Source: Dugong dugon | Lineage: Eukaryota > Chordata > Mammalia > Sirenia > Dugongidae | Length of the DNA: 64,000 nucleotides | NCBI GenBank assembly: GCA_030035585.1 | Contig: CM057463.1 | Location: 141,206,736-141,270,735, forward strand | Direction: 5' to 3' | Shown: piece after piece, positions 9,315-22,996 of the stretch | Position numbering within the stretch: position 1 is the stretch's first letter | Layout: the number at the start of each line of letters is the position of its first letter | Notes under the pieces: model-generated | Told to the model about the DNA's origin: nothing | Databases searched by the model: none | What the model saw: the letters and a program-made list of their open reading frames with translations, nothing else | Position numbers and translations under genes: made by a program

Positions 9315-11362
9315 TTGAAGGAGAACGCTGTATTTTCCTATGTCTTTAATGTGGTGAATGGGGAACTTACAATTGCTGCTAACAAAGTTTCTACTCAGCA
9401 CAACTACGGTTTTGCCTCCTTCGCGTTCCAGAATGGAATAAACGCGGTTTCTCTTCTCCTTTAGCGATACCGTGTGTAAAGCCCTATTCTCAGCTTCGCA
9501 GCACAGAATGCCTCGAGGAATGCATGCTGGAAAGTCTGAACGGCTTCAACTACTTGAAAGGGAGAAAAGTCATACGCTTTATCCAGGTAGACAATGCACA
9601 GGCAACTTTCTTAGGCATGTAACACAGAGGGACTTTCCAACACAGAAAGTGAATCGTGCTCCGTTCCTCCCCAGACTGAGAGCAACAAGCTCTTGCTTTC
9701 TCTTTCAGGCAGGGAAGAAGCTACATGCTCGTGTTAGGCACACAGGCTTTAGTCAGCAAATCGGAACCTCTTCTATTGTCCTCTAGCTGTCTACCTGTCT
9801 GGCTTTGAAAGCCAACAGTACCTTCATTCACTGGTACGCAAACTTCCCTTAGAAACCCAGAGGTTACAAATACTTGCTGGGCCTGCACTCTCCAGCCTTC
9901 TCCCACTCAGAGAACATTGGCGAAAGCAGCTTTGCTGGGCGGACTCTTTCCTCTAAGAAAACTGAAAACTTAAGTAGATTCAGTTAAGCAGCTTGAAGGA
10001 GAACCTTGTATTTTCCTATGTCTTTCATGTGGTGAATGGGGAACTTAGAATTGCTGCTAACAAAGTTTCTACTCAGCACAACTACGGTTTTGCCTTCTTC
10101 GCGTTCCAGAATGGGATAAACGCGGTTTCCTTCTCCTTTAGCGGTACCGTCTGTAAAGCCCTAATCTCAGCTTCGCAGCACAGAATGCCTCCCGGATTGA
10201 TGGAAAGTCTGAACGGCTTCAACTACTTGAAAGGGAGAAAAGTCATACGCTTTATTCAGGTAGACAATGCACAGGCAACTTTCTTAGGCATGTAACCCAG
10301 AGGGACTTTCCAACACAGAAAGTGAATCGTGCTCCGTTCCTCCCCAGACTGAGAGCAACAAGCTCTTGCTTTCTCTTTCAGGCAGGGAAGAAGCTACAGG
10401 CTCCTGTAAAGCATACAAGCTTTAGTCAGCAAAACTGAACCTCTTCTGCTGTCCTCTAGCTGAAGGCAGACAATCTGCCTGTTTGGCTTTGAAAGCCAGT
10501 AATACCTTCATTCCCTGGTATGCGAAATTCCCTTGGAAATCCAGGGGATTCAAATACTTGCTAGGCCTGCACTCTCCAGCCTTCTCCCACTCAGGGAACA
10601 TTGGAGAAAGCAGCTTGTGCTGGGCAGACTCTTTCTTGTAACAAAACTGAAAACTTAAGTAGATTCAGTTAAGCAGCTTGAAGGAGAAGGCTGTCTTTTG
10701 CTTTCTCTTTCATATGGTGAATAGGAAACTAAAACTCACTGCTAACAAATGTTTTACTCAGGAGAAGTACGGTTTTGCCTCGTTAGCCTTCCAGAATGGG
10801 AGAAACGCGGTTTCTCTTCTCCTTTAGCGATACCGTGTGTAAAGCCCTATTCTCAGCTTCGCAGCACAGAATGCCTCGAGGAATGCTGGAAAGTCTGAAC
10901 GGCTTCAACTACTTGAAAGGGAGAAAAGTCATACGCTTTATCCACGTAGACAATGCACAGGCAACTTTCTTAGGCATGTAACACAGAGGGACTTTCCAAC
11001 ACAGAAAGTGAATCGTGCTCCGTTCCTCCCCAGACTGAGAGCAACAAGCTCTTGCTTTCTCTTTCAGGCAGGGAAGAAGCTACATGCTCGTGTTAGGCAC
11101 ACAAGCTATAGTCAGCAAATCTGAACCTCTTCTATTGTCCTCTAGCTGAAGGCACACAATCTACCTGTCTGGCTTTGAAAGCCAACAGTACCATCATTCC
11201 CTGGCATGCAAACTTCCCTTAGAAACCCAGGGGATACAAATACTTGCTGGGCCTGCACCGTCCAGCCTTCTCCCACTCAGAGAACATTGGCGAAAGCAGC
11301 TTTGCTGGGCGGACTCTTTCCTCTAAGAAAACTGAAAACTTAAGTAGATTCAGTTAAGCAGC
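9315..11362 (+). repeat. HOR unit A-B-C, 2048 bp
   Basis: A 9315-9992 has the first t1c tail (GTACCTTCATTCACTGGTAC), plus private changes at 9437 (creating AATAAA at 9437-9442) and 9745. B 9993-10677 uniquely has GGGATAAACG (change at 10117) instead of GGGAGAAACG. C 10678-11362 is standard. Confidence 0.95.
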
Positions 11363-13425
11363 TTGAAGGAGAACGCTGTATTTTCCTATGTCTTTAATGT
11401 GGTGAATGGGGAACTTACAATTGCTGCTAACAAAGTTTCTACTCAGCACAACTACGGTTTTGCCTCCTTCGCGTTCCAGAATGGGATAAACGCGGTTTCT
11501 CTTCTCCTTTAGCGATACCGTGTGTAAAGCCCTATTCTCAGCTTCGCAGCACAGAATGCCTCGAGGAATGCATGCTGGAAAGTCTGAACGGCTTCAACTA
11601 CTTGAAAGGGAGAAAAGTCATACGCTTTATCCAGGTAGACAATGCACAGGCAACTTTCTTAGGCATGTAACCCAGAGGGACTTTCCAACACAGAAAGTGA
11701 ATCGTGCTCCGTTCCTCCCCAGACTGAGAGCAACAAGCTCTTGCTTTCTCTTTCAGGCAGGGAAGAAGCTACATGCTCGTGTTAGGCACACAAGCTATAG
11801 TCAGCAAATCTGAACCTCTTCTATTGTCCTCTAGCTGAAGGCACACAATCTACCTGTCTGGCTTTGAAAGCCAACAGTACCATCATTCCCTGGCATGCAA
11901 ACTTCCCTTAGAAACCCAGGGGATACAAATACTTGCTGGGCCTGCACCGTCCAGCCTTCTCCCACTCAGAGAACATTGGCGAAAGCAGCTTTGCTGGGCG
12001 GACTCTTTCCTCTAAGAAAACTGAAAACTTAAGTAGATTCAGTTAAGCAGCTTGAAGGAGAACCTTGTATTTTCCTATGTCTTTCATGTGGTGAATGGGG
12101 AACTTAGAATTGCTGCTAACAAAGTTTCTACTCAGCACAACTACGGTTTTGCCTTCTTCGCGTTCCAGAATGGGAGAAACGCGGTTTCCTTCTCCTTTAG
12201 CGGTACCGTCTGTAAAGCCCTAATCTCAGCTTCGCAGCACAGAATGCCTCCCGGATTGATGGAAAGTCTGAACGGCTTCAACTACTTGAAAGGGAGAAAA
12301 GTCATACGCTTTATTCAGGTAGACAATGCACAGGCAACTTTCTTAGGCATGTAACCCAGAGGGACTTTCCAACACAGAAAGTGAATCGTGCTCCGTTCCT
12401 CCCCAGACTGAGAGCAACAAGCGCTTGCTTTCTCTTTCAGGCAGGGAAGAAGCTACAGGCTCCTGTAAAGCATACAAGCTTTAGTCAGCAAAACTGAACC
12501 TCTTCTGCTGTCCTCTAGCTGAAGGCAGACAATCTGCCTGTTTGGCTTTGAAAGCCAGTAATACCTTCATTCCCTGGTATGCGAAATTCCCTTGGAAATC
12601 CAGGGGATTCAAATACTTGCTAGGCCTGCACTCTCCAGCCTTCTCCCACTCAGGGAACATTGGAGAAAGCAGCTTGTGCTGGGCAGACTCTTTCTTGTAA
12701 CAAAACTGAAAACTTAAGTAGATTCAGTTAAGCAGCTTGAAGGAGAAGGCTGTCTTTTGCTTTCTCTTTCATATGGTGAATAGGAAACTAAAACTCACTG
12801 CTAACAAATGTTTTACTCAGGAGAAGTACGGTTTTGCCTCGTTAGCCTTCCAGAATGGGAGAAACGCGGTTTCTCTTCTCCTTTAGCGATACCGTGTGTA
12901 AAGCCCTATTCTCAGCTTCGCAGCACAGAATGCCTCGAGGAATGCATGCTGGAAAGTCTGAACGGCTTCAACTACTTGAAAGGGAGAAAAGTCATACGCT
13001 TTATCCAGGTAGACAATGCACAGGCAACTTTCTTAGGCATGTAACACAGAGGGACTTTCCAACACAGAAAGTGAATCGTGCTCCGTTCCTCCCCAGACTG
13101 AGAGCAACAAGCTCTTGCTTTCTCTTTCAGGCAGGGAAGAAGCTACATGCTCGTGTTAGGCACACAAGCTATAGTCAGCAAATCTGAACCTCTTCTATTG
13201 TCCTCTAGCTGAAGGCACACAATCTACCTGTCTGGCTTTGAAAGCCAACAGTACCATCATTCCCTGGCATGCAAACTTCCCTTAGAAACCCAGGGGATAC
13301 AAATACTTGCTGGGCCTGCACCGTCCAGCCTTCTCCCACTCAGAGAACATTGGCGAAAGCAGCTTTGCTGGGCGGACTCTTTCCTCTAAGAAAACTGAAA
13401 ACTTAAGTAGATTCAGTTAAGCAGC
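11363..13425 (+). repeat. HOR unit A(t2)-B-C', 2063 bp
   Basis: The A monomer 11363-12051 has an A head but a t2 tail (689 bp), the only clean A/t2 chimera seen. B 12052-12736 has the AAGCGCTTG variant. C' 12737-13425 (689 bp) has the A-like middle. Confidence 0.94.
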
Positions 13426-14804
13426 TTGAAGGAGAACGCTGTATTTTCCTATGTCTTTAATGTGGTGAATGGGGAACTTACAATTGCTGCTAACAAAGTT
13501 TCTACTCAGCACAACTACGGTTTTGCCTCCTTCGCGTTCCAGAATGGGATAAACGCGGTTTCTCTTCTCCTTTAGCGGTACCGTGTGTAAAGCCCTATTC
13601 TCAGCTTCGCAGCACAGAATGCCTCGAGGAATGCATGCTGGAAAGTCTGAACGGCTTCAACTACTTGAAAGGGAGAAAAGTCATACGCTTTATCCAGGTA
13701 GACAATGCACAGGCAACTTTCTTAGGCATGTAACCCAGAGGGACTTTCCAACACAGAAAGTGAATCGTGCTCCGTTCCTCCCCAGACTGAGAGCAACAAG
13801 CTCTTGCTTTCTCTTTCAGGCAGGGAAGAAGCTACAGGCTCCTGTAAAGCATACAAGCTTTAGTCAGCAAAACTGAACCTCTTCTGCTGTCCTCTAGCTG
13901 AAGGCAGACAATCTGCCTGTTTGGCTTTGAAAGCCAGTAATACCTTCATTCCCTGGTATGCGAAATTCCCTTGGAAATCCAGGGGATTCAAATACTTGCT
14001 AGGCCTGCACTCTCCAGCCTTCTCCCACTCAGGGAACATTGGAGAAAGCAGCTTGTGCTGGGCAGACTCTTTCTTGTAACAAAACTGAAAACTTAAGTAG
14101 ATTCAGTTAAGCAGCTTGAAGGAGAAGGCTGTCTTTTGCTTTCTCTTTCATATGGTGAATAGGAAACTAAAACTCACTGCTAACAAATGTTTTACTCAGG
14201 AGAAGTACGGTTTTGCCTCGTTAGCCTTCCAGAATGGGAGAAACGCGGTTTCTCTTCTCCTTTAGCGATACCGTGTGTAAAGCCCTATTCTCAGCTTCGC
14301 AGCACAGAATGCCTCGAGGAATGCATGCTGGAAAGTCTGAACGGCTTCAACTACTTGAAAGGGAGAAAAGTCATACGCTTTATCCAGGTAGACAATGCAC
14401 AGGCAACTTTCTTAGGCATGTAACACAGAGGGACTTTCCAACACAGAAAGTGAATCGTGCTCCGTTCCTCCCCAGACTGAGAGCAACAAGCTCTTGCTTT
14501 CTCTTTCAGGCAGGGAAGAAGCTACATGCTCGTGTTAGGCACACAAGCTATAGTCAGCAAATCTGAACCTCTTCTATTGTCCTCTAGCTGAAGGCACACA
14601 ATCTACCTGTCTGGCTTTGAAAGCCAACAGTACCATCATTCCCTGGCATGCAAACTTCCCTTAGAAACCCAGGGGATACAAATACTTGCTGGGCCTGCAC
14701 CGTCCAGCCTTCTCCCACTCAGAGAACATTGGCGAAAGCAGCTTTGCTGGGCGGACTCTTTCCTCTAAGAAAACTGAAAACTTAAGTAGATTCAGTTAAG
14801 CAGC
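13426..14804 (+). repeat. Dimer unit A(t3)-C', 1379 bp (B head missing)
   Basis: 13426-14115 (690 bp) is an A head with a t3 tail. It also carries a B-like GGTACC near 13577. 14116-14804 is C' with t2. Compared with A-B-C, one monomer's worth is missing: the A-to-t3 junction is what an exchange between an A and a B monomer would leave. Confidence 0.94.
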
Positions 14805-16852
14805 TTGAAGGAGAACGCTGTATTTTCCTATGTCTTTAATGTGGTGAATGGGGAACTTACAATTGCTGCTAACAAAGTTTCTACTCAGCACAACTACGGT
14901 TTTGCCTCCTTCGCGTTCCAGAATGGGATAAACGCGGTTTCTCTTCTCCTTTAGCGATACCGTGTGTAAAGCCCTATTCTCAGCTTCGCAGCACAGAATG
15001 CCTCGAGGAATGCATGCTGGAAAGTCTGAACGGCTTCAACTACTTGAAAGGGAGAAAAGTCATACGCTTTATCCAGGTAGACAATGCACAGGCAACTTTC
15101 TTAGGCATGTAACACAGAGGGACTTTCCAACACAGAAAGTGAATCGTGCTCCGTTCCTCCCCAGACTGAGAGCAACAAGCTCTTGCTTTCTCTTTCAGGC
15201 AGGGAAGAAGCTACATGCTCGTGTTAGGCACACAAGCTTTAGTCAGCAAATCGGAACCTCTTCTATTGTCCTCTAGCTGTCTACCTGTCTGGCTTTGAAA
15301 GCCAACAGTACCATCATTCCCTGGCATGCAAACTTCCCTTAGAAACCCAGGGGATACAAATACTTGCTGGGCCTGCACCGTCCAGCCTTCTCCCACTCAG
15401 AGAACATTGGCGAAAGCAGCTTTGCTGGGCGGACTCTTTCCTCTAAGAAAACTGAAAACTTAAGTAGATTCAGTTAAGCAGCTTGAAGGAGAACCTTGTA
15501 TTTTCCTATGTCTTTCATGTGGTGAATGGGGAACTTAGAATTGCTGCTAACAAAGTTTCTACTCAGCACAACTACGGTTTTGCCTTCTTCGCGTTCCAGA
15601 ATGGGAGAAACGCGGTTTCCTTCTCCTTTAGCGGTACCGTCTGTAAAGCCCTAATCTCAGCTTCGCAGCACAGAATGCCTCCCGGATTGATGGAAAGTCT
15701 GAACGGCTTCAACTACTTGAAAGGGAGAAAAGTCATACGCTTTATTCAGGTAGACAATGCACAGGCAACTTTCTTAGGCATGTAACCCAGAGGGACTTTC
15801 CAACACAGAAAGTGAATCGTGCTCCGTTCCTCCCCAGACTGAGAGCAACAAGCTCTTGCTTTCTCTTTCAGGCAGGGAAGAAGCTACAGGCTCCTGTAAA
15901 GCATACAAGCTTTAGTCAGCAAAACTGAACCTCTTCTGCTGTCCTCTAGCTGAAGGCAGACAATCTGCCTGTTTGGCTTTGAAAGCCAGTAATACCTTCA
16001 TTCCCTGGTATGCGAAATTCCCTTGGAAATCCAGGGGATTCAAATACTTGCTAGGCCTGCACTCTCCAGCCTTCTCCCACTCAGGGAACATTGGAGAAAG
16101 CAGCTTGTGCTGGGCAGACTCTTTCTTGTAACAAAACTGAAAACTTAAGTAGATTCAGTTAAGCAGCTTGAAGGAGAAGGCTGTCTTTTGCTTTCTCTTT
16201 CATATGGTGAATAGGAAACTAAAACTCACTGCTAACAAATGTTTTACTCAGGAGAAGTACGGTTTTGCCTCGTTAGCCTTCCAGAATGGGAGAAACGCGG
16301 TTTCTCTTCTCCTTTAGCGATACCGTGTGTAAAGCCCTATTCTCAGCTTCGCAGCACAGAATGCCTCGAGGAATGCTGGAAAGTCTGAACGGCTTCAACT
16401 ACTTGAAAGGGAGAAAAGTCATACGCTTTATCCACGTAGACAATGCACAGGCAACTTTCTTAGGCATGTAACCCAGAGGGACTTTCCAACACAGAAAGTG
16501 AATCGTGCTCCGTTCCTCCCCAGACTGAGAGCAACAAGCTCTTGCTTTCTCTTTCAGGCAGGGAAGAAGCTACATGCTCGTGTTAGGCACACAAGCTATA
16601 GTCAGCAAATCTGAACCTCTTCTATTGTCCTCTAGCTGAAGGCACACAATCTACCTGTCTGGCTTTGAAAGCCAACAGTACCATCATTCCCTGGCATGCA
16701 AACTTCCCTTAGAAACCCAGGGGATACAAATACTTGCTGGGCCTGCACCGTCCAGCCTTCTCCCACTCAGAGAACATTGGAGAAAGCAGCTTTGCTGGGC
16801 GGACTCTTTCCTCTAAGAAAACTGAAAACTTAAGTAGATTCAGTTAAGCAGC
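14805..16852 (+). repeat. HOR unit A-B-C, canonical 2048 bp
   Basis: A 14805-15482 (t1a), B 15483-16167, C 16168-16852. This is the first of the regular run extending to about 23.7 kb. The C copy has GGAGAAAGCAG near its end, as do the following C copies. Confidence 0.96.
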
Positions 16853-18900
16853 TTGAAGGAGAACGCTGTATTTTCCTATGTCTTTCATGTGGTGAATGGG
16901 GAACTTACAATTGCTGCTAACAAAATTTCTACTCAGCACAACTACGGTTTTGCCTCCTTCGCGTTCCAGAATGGGATAAACGCGGTTTCTCTTCTCCTTT
17001 AGCGATACCGTGTGTAAAGCCCTATTCTCAGCTTCGCAGCACAGAATGCCTCGAGGAATGCATGCTGGAAAGTCTGAACGGCTTCAACTACTTGAAAGGG
17101 AGAAAAGTCATACGCTTTATCCAGGTAGGCAATGCACAGGCAACTTTCTTAGGCATGTAACACAGAGGGACTTTCCAACACAGAAAGTGAATCGTGCTCC
17201 GTTCCTCCCCAGACTGAGAGCAACAAGCTCTTGCTTTCTCTTTCAGGCAGGGAAGAAGCTACATGCTCGTGTTAGGCACACAAGCTTTAGTCAGCAAATC
17301 GGAACCTCTTCTATTGTCCTCTAGCTGTCTACCTGTCTGGCTTTGAAAGCCAACAGTACCTTCATTCACTGGTACGCAAACTTCCCTTAGAAACCCAGAG
17401 GTTACAAATACTTGCTGGGCCTGCACTCTCCAGCCTTCTCCCACTCAGAGAACATTGGCGAAAGCAGCTTTGCTGGGCGGACTCTTTCCTCTAAGAAAAC
17501 TGAAAACTTAAGTAGATTCAGTTAAGCAGCTTGAAGGAGAACCTTGTATTTTCCTATGTCTTTCATGTGGTGAATGGGGAACTTAGAATTGCTGCTAACA
17601 AAGTTTCTACTCAGCACAACTACGGTTTTGCCTTCTTCGCGTTCCAGAATGGGAGAAACGCGGTTTCCTTCTCCTTTAGCGGTACCGTCTGTAAAGCCCT
17701 AATCTCAGCTTCGCAGCACAGAATGCCTCCCGGATTGATGGAAAGTCTGAACGGCTTCAACTACTTGAAAGGGAGAAAAGTCATACGCTTTATTCAGGTA
17801 GACAATGCACAGGCAACTTTCTTAGGCATGTAACCCAGAGGGACTTTCCAACACAGAAAGTGAATCGTGCTCCGTTCCTCCCCAGACTGAGAGCAACAAG
17901 CTCTTGCTTTCTCTTTCAGGCAGGGAAGAAGCTACAGGCTCCTGTAAAGCATACAAGCTTTAGTCAGCAAAACTGAACCTCTTCTGCTGTCCTCTAGCTG
18001 AAGGCAGACAATCTGCCTGTTTGGCTTTGAAAGCCAGTAATACCTTCATTCCCTGGTATGCGAAATTCCCTTGGAAATCCAGGGGATTCAAATACTTGCT
18101 AGGCCTGCACTCTCCAGCCTTCTCCCACTCAGGGAACATTGGAGAAAGCAGCTTGTGCTGGGCAGACTCTTTCTTGTAACAAAACTGAAAACTTAAGTAG
18201 ATTCAGTTAAGCAGCTTGAAGGAGAAGGCTGTCTTTTGCTTTCTCTTTCATATGGTGAATAGGAAACTAAAACTCACTGCTAACAAATGTTTTACTCAGG
18301 AGAAGTACGGTTTTGCCTCGTTAGCCTTCCAGAATGGGAGAAACGCGGTTTCTCTTCTCCTTTAGCGATACCGTGTGTAAAGCCCTATTCTCAGCTTCGC
18401 AGCACAGAATGCCTCGAGGAATGCTGGAAAGTCTGAACGGCTTCAACTACTTGAAAGGGAGAAAAGTCATACGCTTTATCCACGTAGACAATGCACAGGC
18501 AACTTTCTTAGGCATGTAACCCAGAGGGACTTTCCAACACAGAAAGTGAATCGTGCTCCGTTCCTCCCCAGACTGAGAGCAACAAGCTCTTGCTTTCTCT
18601 TTCAGGCAGGGAAGAAGCTACATGCTCGTGTTAGGCACACAAGCTATAGTCAGCAAATCTGAACCTCTTCTATTGTCCTCTAGCTGAAGGCACACAATCT
18701 ACCTGTCTGGCTTTGAAAGCCAACAGTACCATCATTCCCTGGCATGCAAACTTCCCTTAGAAACCCAGGGGATACAAATACTTGCTGGGCCTGCACCGTC
18801 CAGCCTTCTCCCACTCAGAGAACATTGGAGAAAGCAGCTTTGCTGGGCGGACTCTTTCCTCTAAGAAAACTGAAAACTTAAGTAGATTCAGTTAAGCAGC
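16853..18900 (+). repeat. HOR unit A-B-C, canonical 2048 bp (t1c)
   Basis: A 16853-17530 with TTTCATGTGG, AAAATTTCT, CAGGTAGGC and a t1c tail; B 17531-18215; C 18216-18900. It is nearly identical to the next unit; the one difference I noticed is AGCTCTTG here against AGCGCTTG in the next B copy. Confidence 0.96.
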
Positions 18901-20948
18901 TTGAAGGAGAACGCTGTATTTTCCTATGTCTTTCATGTGGTGAATGGGGAACTTACAATTGCTGCTAACAAAATTTCTACTCAGCACAACTACGGTTTTG
19001 CCTCCTTCGCGTTCCAGAATGGGATAAACGCGGTTTCTCTTCTCCTTTAGCGATACCGTGTGTAAAGCCCTATTCTCAGCTTCGCAGCACAGAATGCCTC
19101 GAGGAATGCATGCTGGAAAGTCTGAACGGCTTCAACTACTTGAAAGGGAGAAAAGTCATACGCTTTATCCAGGTAGGCAATGCACAGGCAACTTTCTTAG
19201 GCATGTAACACAGAGGGACTTTCCAACACAGAAAGTGAATCGTGCTCCGTTCCTCCCCAGACTGAGAGCAACAAGCTCTTGCTTTCTCTTTCAGGCAGGG
19301 AAGAAGCTACATGCTCGTGTTAGGCACACAAGCTTTAGTCAGCAAATCGGAACCTCTTCTATTGTCCTCTAGCTGTCTACCTGTCTGGCTTTGAAAGCCA
19401 ACAGTACCTTCATTCACTGGTACGCAAACTTCCCTTAGAAACCCAGAGGTTACAAATACTTGCTGGGCCTGCACTCTCCAGCCTTCTCCCACTCAGAGAA
19501 CATTGGCGAAAGCAGCTTTGCTGGGCGGACTCTTTCCTCTAAGAAAACTGAAAACTTAAGTAGATTCAGTTAAGCAGCTTGAAGGAGAACCTTGTATTTT
19601 CCTATGTCTTTCATGTGGTGAATGGGGAACTTAGAATTGCTGCTAACAAAGTTTCTACTCAGCACAACTACGGTTTTGCCTTCTTCGCGTTCCAGAATGG
19701 GAGAAACGCGGTTTCCTTCTCCTTTAGCGGTACCGTCTGTAAAGCCCTAATCTCAGCTTCGCAGCACAGAATGCCTCCCGGATTGATGGAAAGTCTGAAC
19801 GGCTTCAACTACTTGAAAGGGAGAAAAGTCATACGCTTTATTCAGGTAGACAATGCACAGGCAACTTTCTTAGGCATGTAACCCAGAGGGACTTTCCAAC
19901 ACAGAAAGTGAATCGTGCTCCGTTCCTCCCCAGACTGAGAGCAACAAGCGCTTGCTTTCTCTTTCAGGCAGGGAAGAAGCTACAGGCTCCTGTAAAGCAT
20001 ACAAGCTTTAGTCAGCAAAACTGAACCTCTTCTGCTGTCCTCTAGCTGAAGGCAGACAATCTGCCTGTTTGGCTTTGAAAGCCAGTAATACCTTCATTCC
20101 CTGGTATGCGAAATTCCCTTGGAAATCCAGGGGATTCAAATACTTGCTAGGCCTGCACTCTCCAGCCTTCTCCCACTCAGGGAACATTGGAGAAAGCAGC
20201 TTGTGCTGGGCAGACTCTTTCTTGTAACAAAACTGAAAACTTAAGTAGATTCAGTTAAGCAGCTTGAAGGAGAAGGCTGTCTTTTGCTTTCTCTTTCATA
20301 TGGTGAATAGGAAACTAAAACTCACTGCTAACAAATGTTTTACTCAGGAGAAGTACGGTTTTGCCTCGTTAGCCTTCCAGAATGGGAGAAACGCGGTTTC
20401 TCTTCTCCTTTAGCGATACCGTGTGTAAAGCCCTATTCTCAGCTTCGCAGCACAGAATGCCTCGAGGAATGCTGGAAAGTCTGAACGGCTTCAACTACTT
20501 GAAAGGGAGAAAAGTCATACGCTTTATCCACGTAGACAATGCACAGGCAACTTTCTTAGGCATGTAACCCAGAGGGACTTTCCAACACAGAAAGTGAATC
20601 GTGCTCCGTTCCTCCCCAGACTGAGAGCAACAAGCTCTTGCTTTCTCTTTCAGGCAGGGAAGAAGCTACATGCTCGTGTTAGGCACACAAGCTATAGTCA
20701 GCAAATCTGAACCTCTTCTATTGTCCTCTAGCTGAAGGCACACAATCTACCTGTCTGGCTTTGAAAGCCAACAGTACCATCATTCCCTGGCATGCAAACT
20801 TCCCTTAGAAACCCAGGGGATACAAATACTTGCTGGGCCTGCACCGTCCAGCCTTCTCCCACTCAGAGAACATTGGAGAAAGCAGCTTTGCTGGGCGGAC
20901 TCTTTCCTCTAAGAAAACTGAAAACTTAAGTAGATTCAGTTAAGCAGC
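18901..20948 (+). repeat. HOR unit A-B-C, canonical 2048 bp (t1c)
   Basis: A 18901-19578 (t1c), B 19579-20263 (AAGCGCTTG variant), C 20264-20948. A near-identical neighbour of the preceding unit. Confidence 0.96.
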
Positions 20949-22996
20949 TTGAAGGAGAACGCTGTATTTTCCTATGTCTTTCATGTGGTGAATGGGGAAC
21001 TTACAATTGCTGCTAACAAAATTTCTACTCAGCACAACTACGGTTTTGCCTCCTTCGCGTTCCAGAATGGGATAAACGCGGTTTCTCTTCTCCTTTAGCG
21101 ATACCGTGTGTAAAGCCCTATTCTCAGCTTCGCAGCACAGAATGCCTCGAGGAATGCATGCTGGAAAGTCTGAACGGCTTCAACTACTTGAAAGGGAGAA
21201 AAGTCATACGCTTTATCCAGGTAGGCAATGCACAGGCAACTTTCTTAGGCATGTAACACAGAGGGACTTTCCAACACAGAAAGTGAATCGTGCTCCGTTC
21301 CTCCCCAGACTGAGAGCAACAAGCTCTTGCTTTCTCTTTCAGGCAGGGAAGAAGCTACATGCTCGTGTTAGGCACACAAGCTTTAGTCAGCAAATCGGAA
21401 CCTCTTCTATTGTCCTCTAGCTGTCTACCTGTCTGGCTTTGAAAGCCAACAGTACCATCATTCCCTGACATGCAAACTTCCCTTAGAAACCCAGAGGTTA
21501 CAAATACTTGCTGGGCCTGCACTCTCCAGCCTTCTCCCACTCAGAGAACATTGGCGAAAGCAGCTTTGCTGGGCGGACTCTTTCCTCTAAGAAAACTGAA
21601 AACTTAAGTAGATTCAGTTAAGCAGCTTGAAGGAGAACCTTGTATTTTCCTATGTCTTTCATGTGGTGAATGGGGAACTTAGAATTGCTGCTAACAAAGT
21701 TTCTACTCAGCACAACTACGGTTTTGCCTTCTTCGCGTTCCAGAATGGGAGAAACGCGGTTTCCTTCTCCTTTAGCGGTACCGTCTGTAAAGCCCTAATC
21801 TCAGCTTCGCAGCACAGAATGCCTCCCGGATTGATGGAAAGTCTGAACGGCTTCAACTACTTGAAAGGGAGAAAAGTCATACGCTTTATTCAGGTAGACA
21901 ATGCACAGGCAACTTTCTTAGGCATGTAACCCAGAGGGACTTTCCAACACAGAAAGTGAATCGTGCTCCGTTCCTCCCCAGACTGAGAGCAACAAGCTCT
22001 TGCTTTCTCTTTCAGGCAGGGAAGAAGCTACAGGCTCCTGTAAAGCATACAAGCTTTAGTCAGCAAAACTGAACCTCTTCTGCTGTCCTCTAGCTGAAGG
22101 CAGACAATCTGCCTGTTTGGCTTTGAAAGCCAGTAATACCTTCATTCCCTGGTATGCGAAATTCCCTTGGAAATCCAGGGGATTCAAATACTTGCTAGGC
22201 CTGCACTCTCCAGCCTTCTCCCACTCAGGGAACATTGGAGAAAGCAGCTTGTGCTGGGCAGACTCTTTCTTGTAACAAAACTGAAAACTTAAGTAGATTC
22301 AGTTAAGCAGCTTGAAGGAGAAGGCTGTCTTTTGCTTTCTCTTTCATATGGTGAATAGGAAACTAAAACTCACTGCTAACAAATGTTTTACTCAGGAGAA
22401 GTACGGTTTTGCCTCGTTAGCCTTCCAGAATGGGAGAAACGCGGTTTCTCTTCTCCTTTAGCGATACCGTGTGTAAAGCCCTATTCTCAGCTTCGCAGCA
22501 CAGAATGCCTCGAGGAATGCTGGAAAGTCTGAACGGCTTCAACTACTTGAAAGGGAGAAAAGTCATACGCTTTATCCACGTAGACAATGCACAGGCAACT
22601 TTCTTAGGCATGTAACCCAGAGGGACTTTCCAACACAGAAAGTGAATCGTGCTCCGTTCCTCCCCAGACTGAGAGCAACAAGCTCTTGCTTTCTCTTTCA
22701 GGCAGGGAAGAAGCTACATGCTCGTGTTAGGCACACAAGCTATAGTCAGCAAATCTGAACCTCTTCTATTGTCCTCTAGCTGAAGGCACACAATCTACCT
22801 GTCTGGCTTTGAAAGCCAACAGTACCATCATTCCCTGGCATGCAAACTTCCCTTAGAAACCCAGGGGATACAAATACTTGCTGGGCCTGCACCGTCCAGC
22901 CTTCTCCCACTCAGAGAACATTGGAGAAAGCAGCTTTGCTGGGCGGACTCTTTCCTCTAAGAAAACTGAAAACTTAAGTAGATTCAGTTAAGCAGC
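20949..22996 (+). repeat. HOR unit A-B-C, canonical 2048 bp (t1b)
   Basis: A 20949-21626 has a t1b tail (CCTGACATGC), replacing the t1c of the two previous units. B 21627-22311, C 22312-22996. The left part of the block that reappears 6149 bp downstream lies here. Confidence 0.96.

Noticed and set aside
9437..9442. AATAAA polyadenylation signal
   Set aside because: Created by one private G-to-A change in a single monomer; there is no gene upstream to end.
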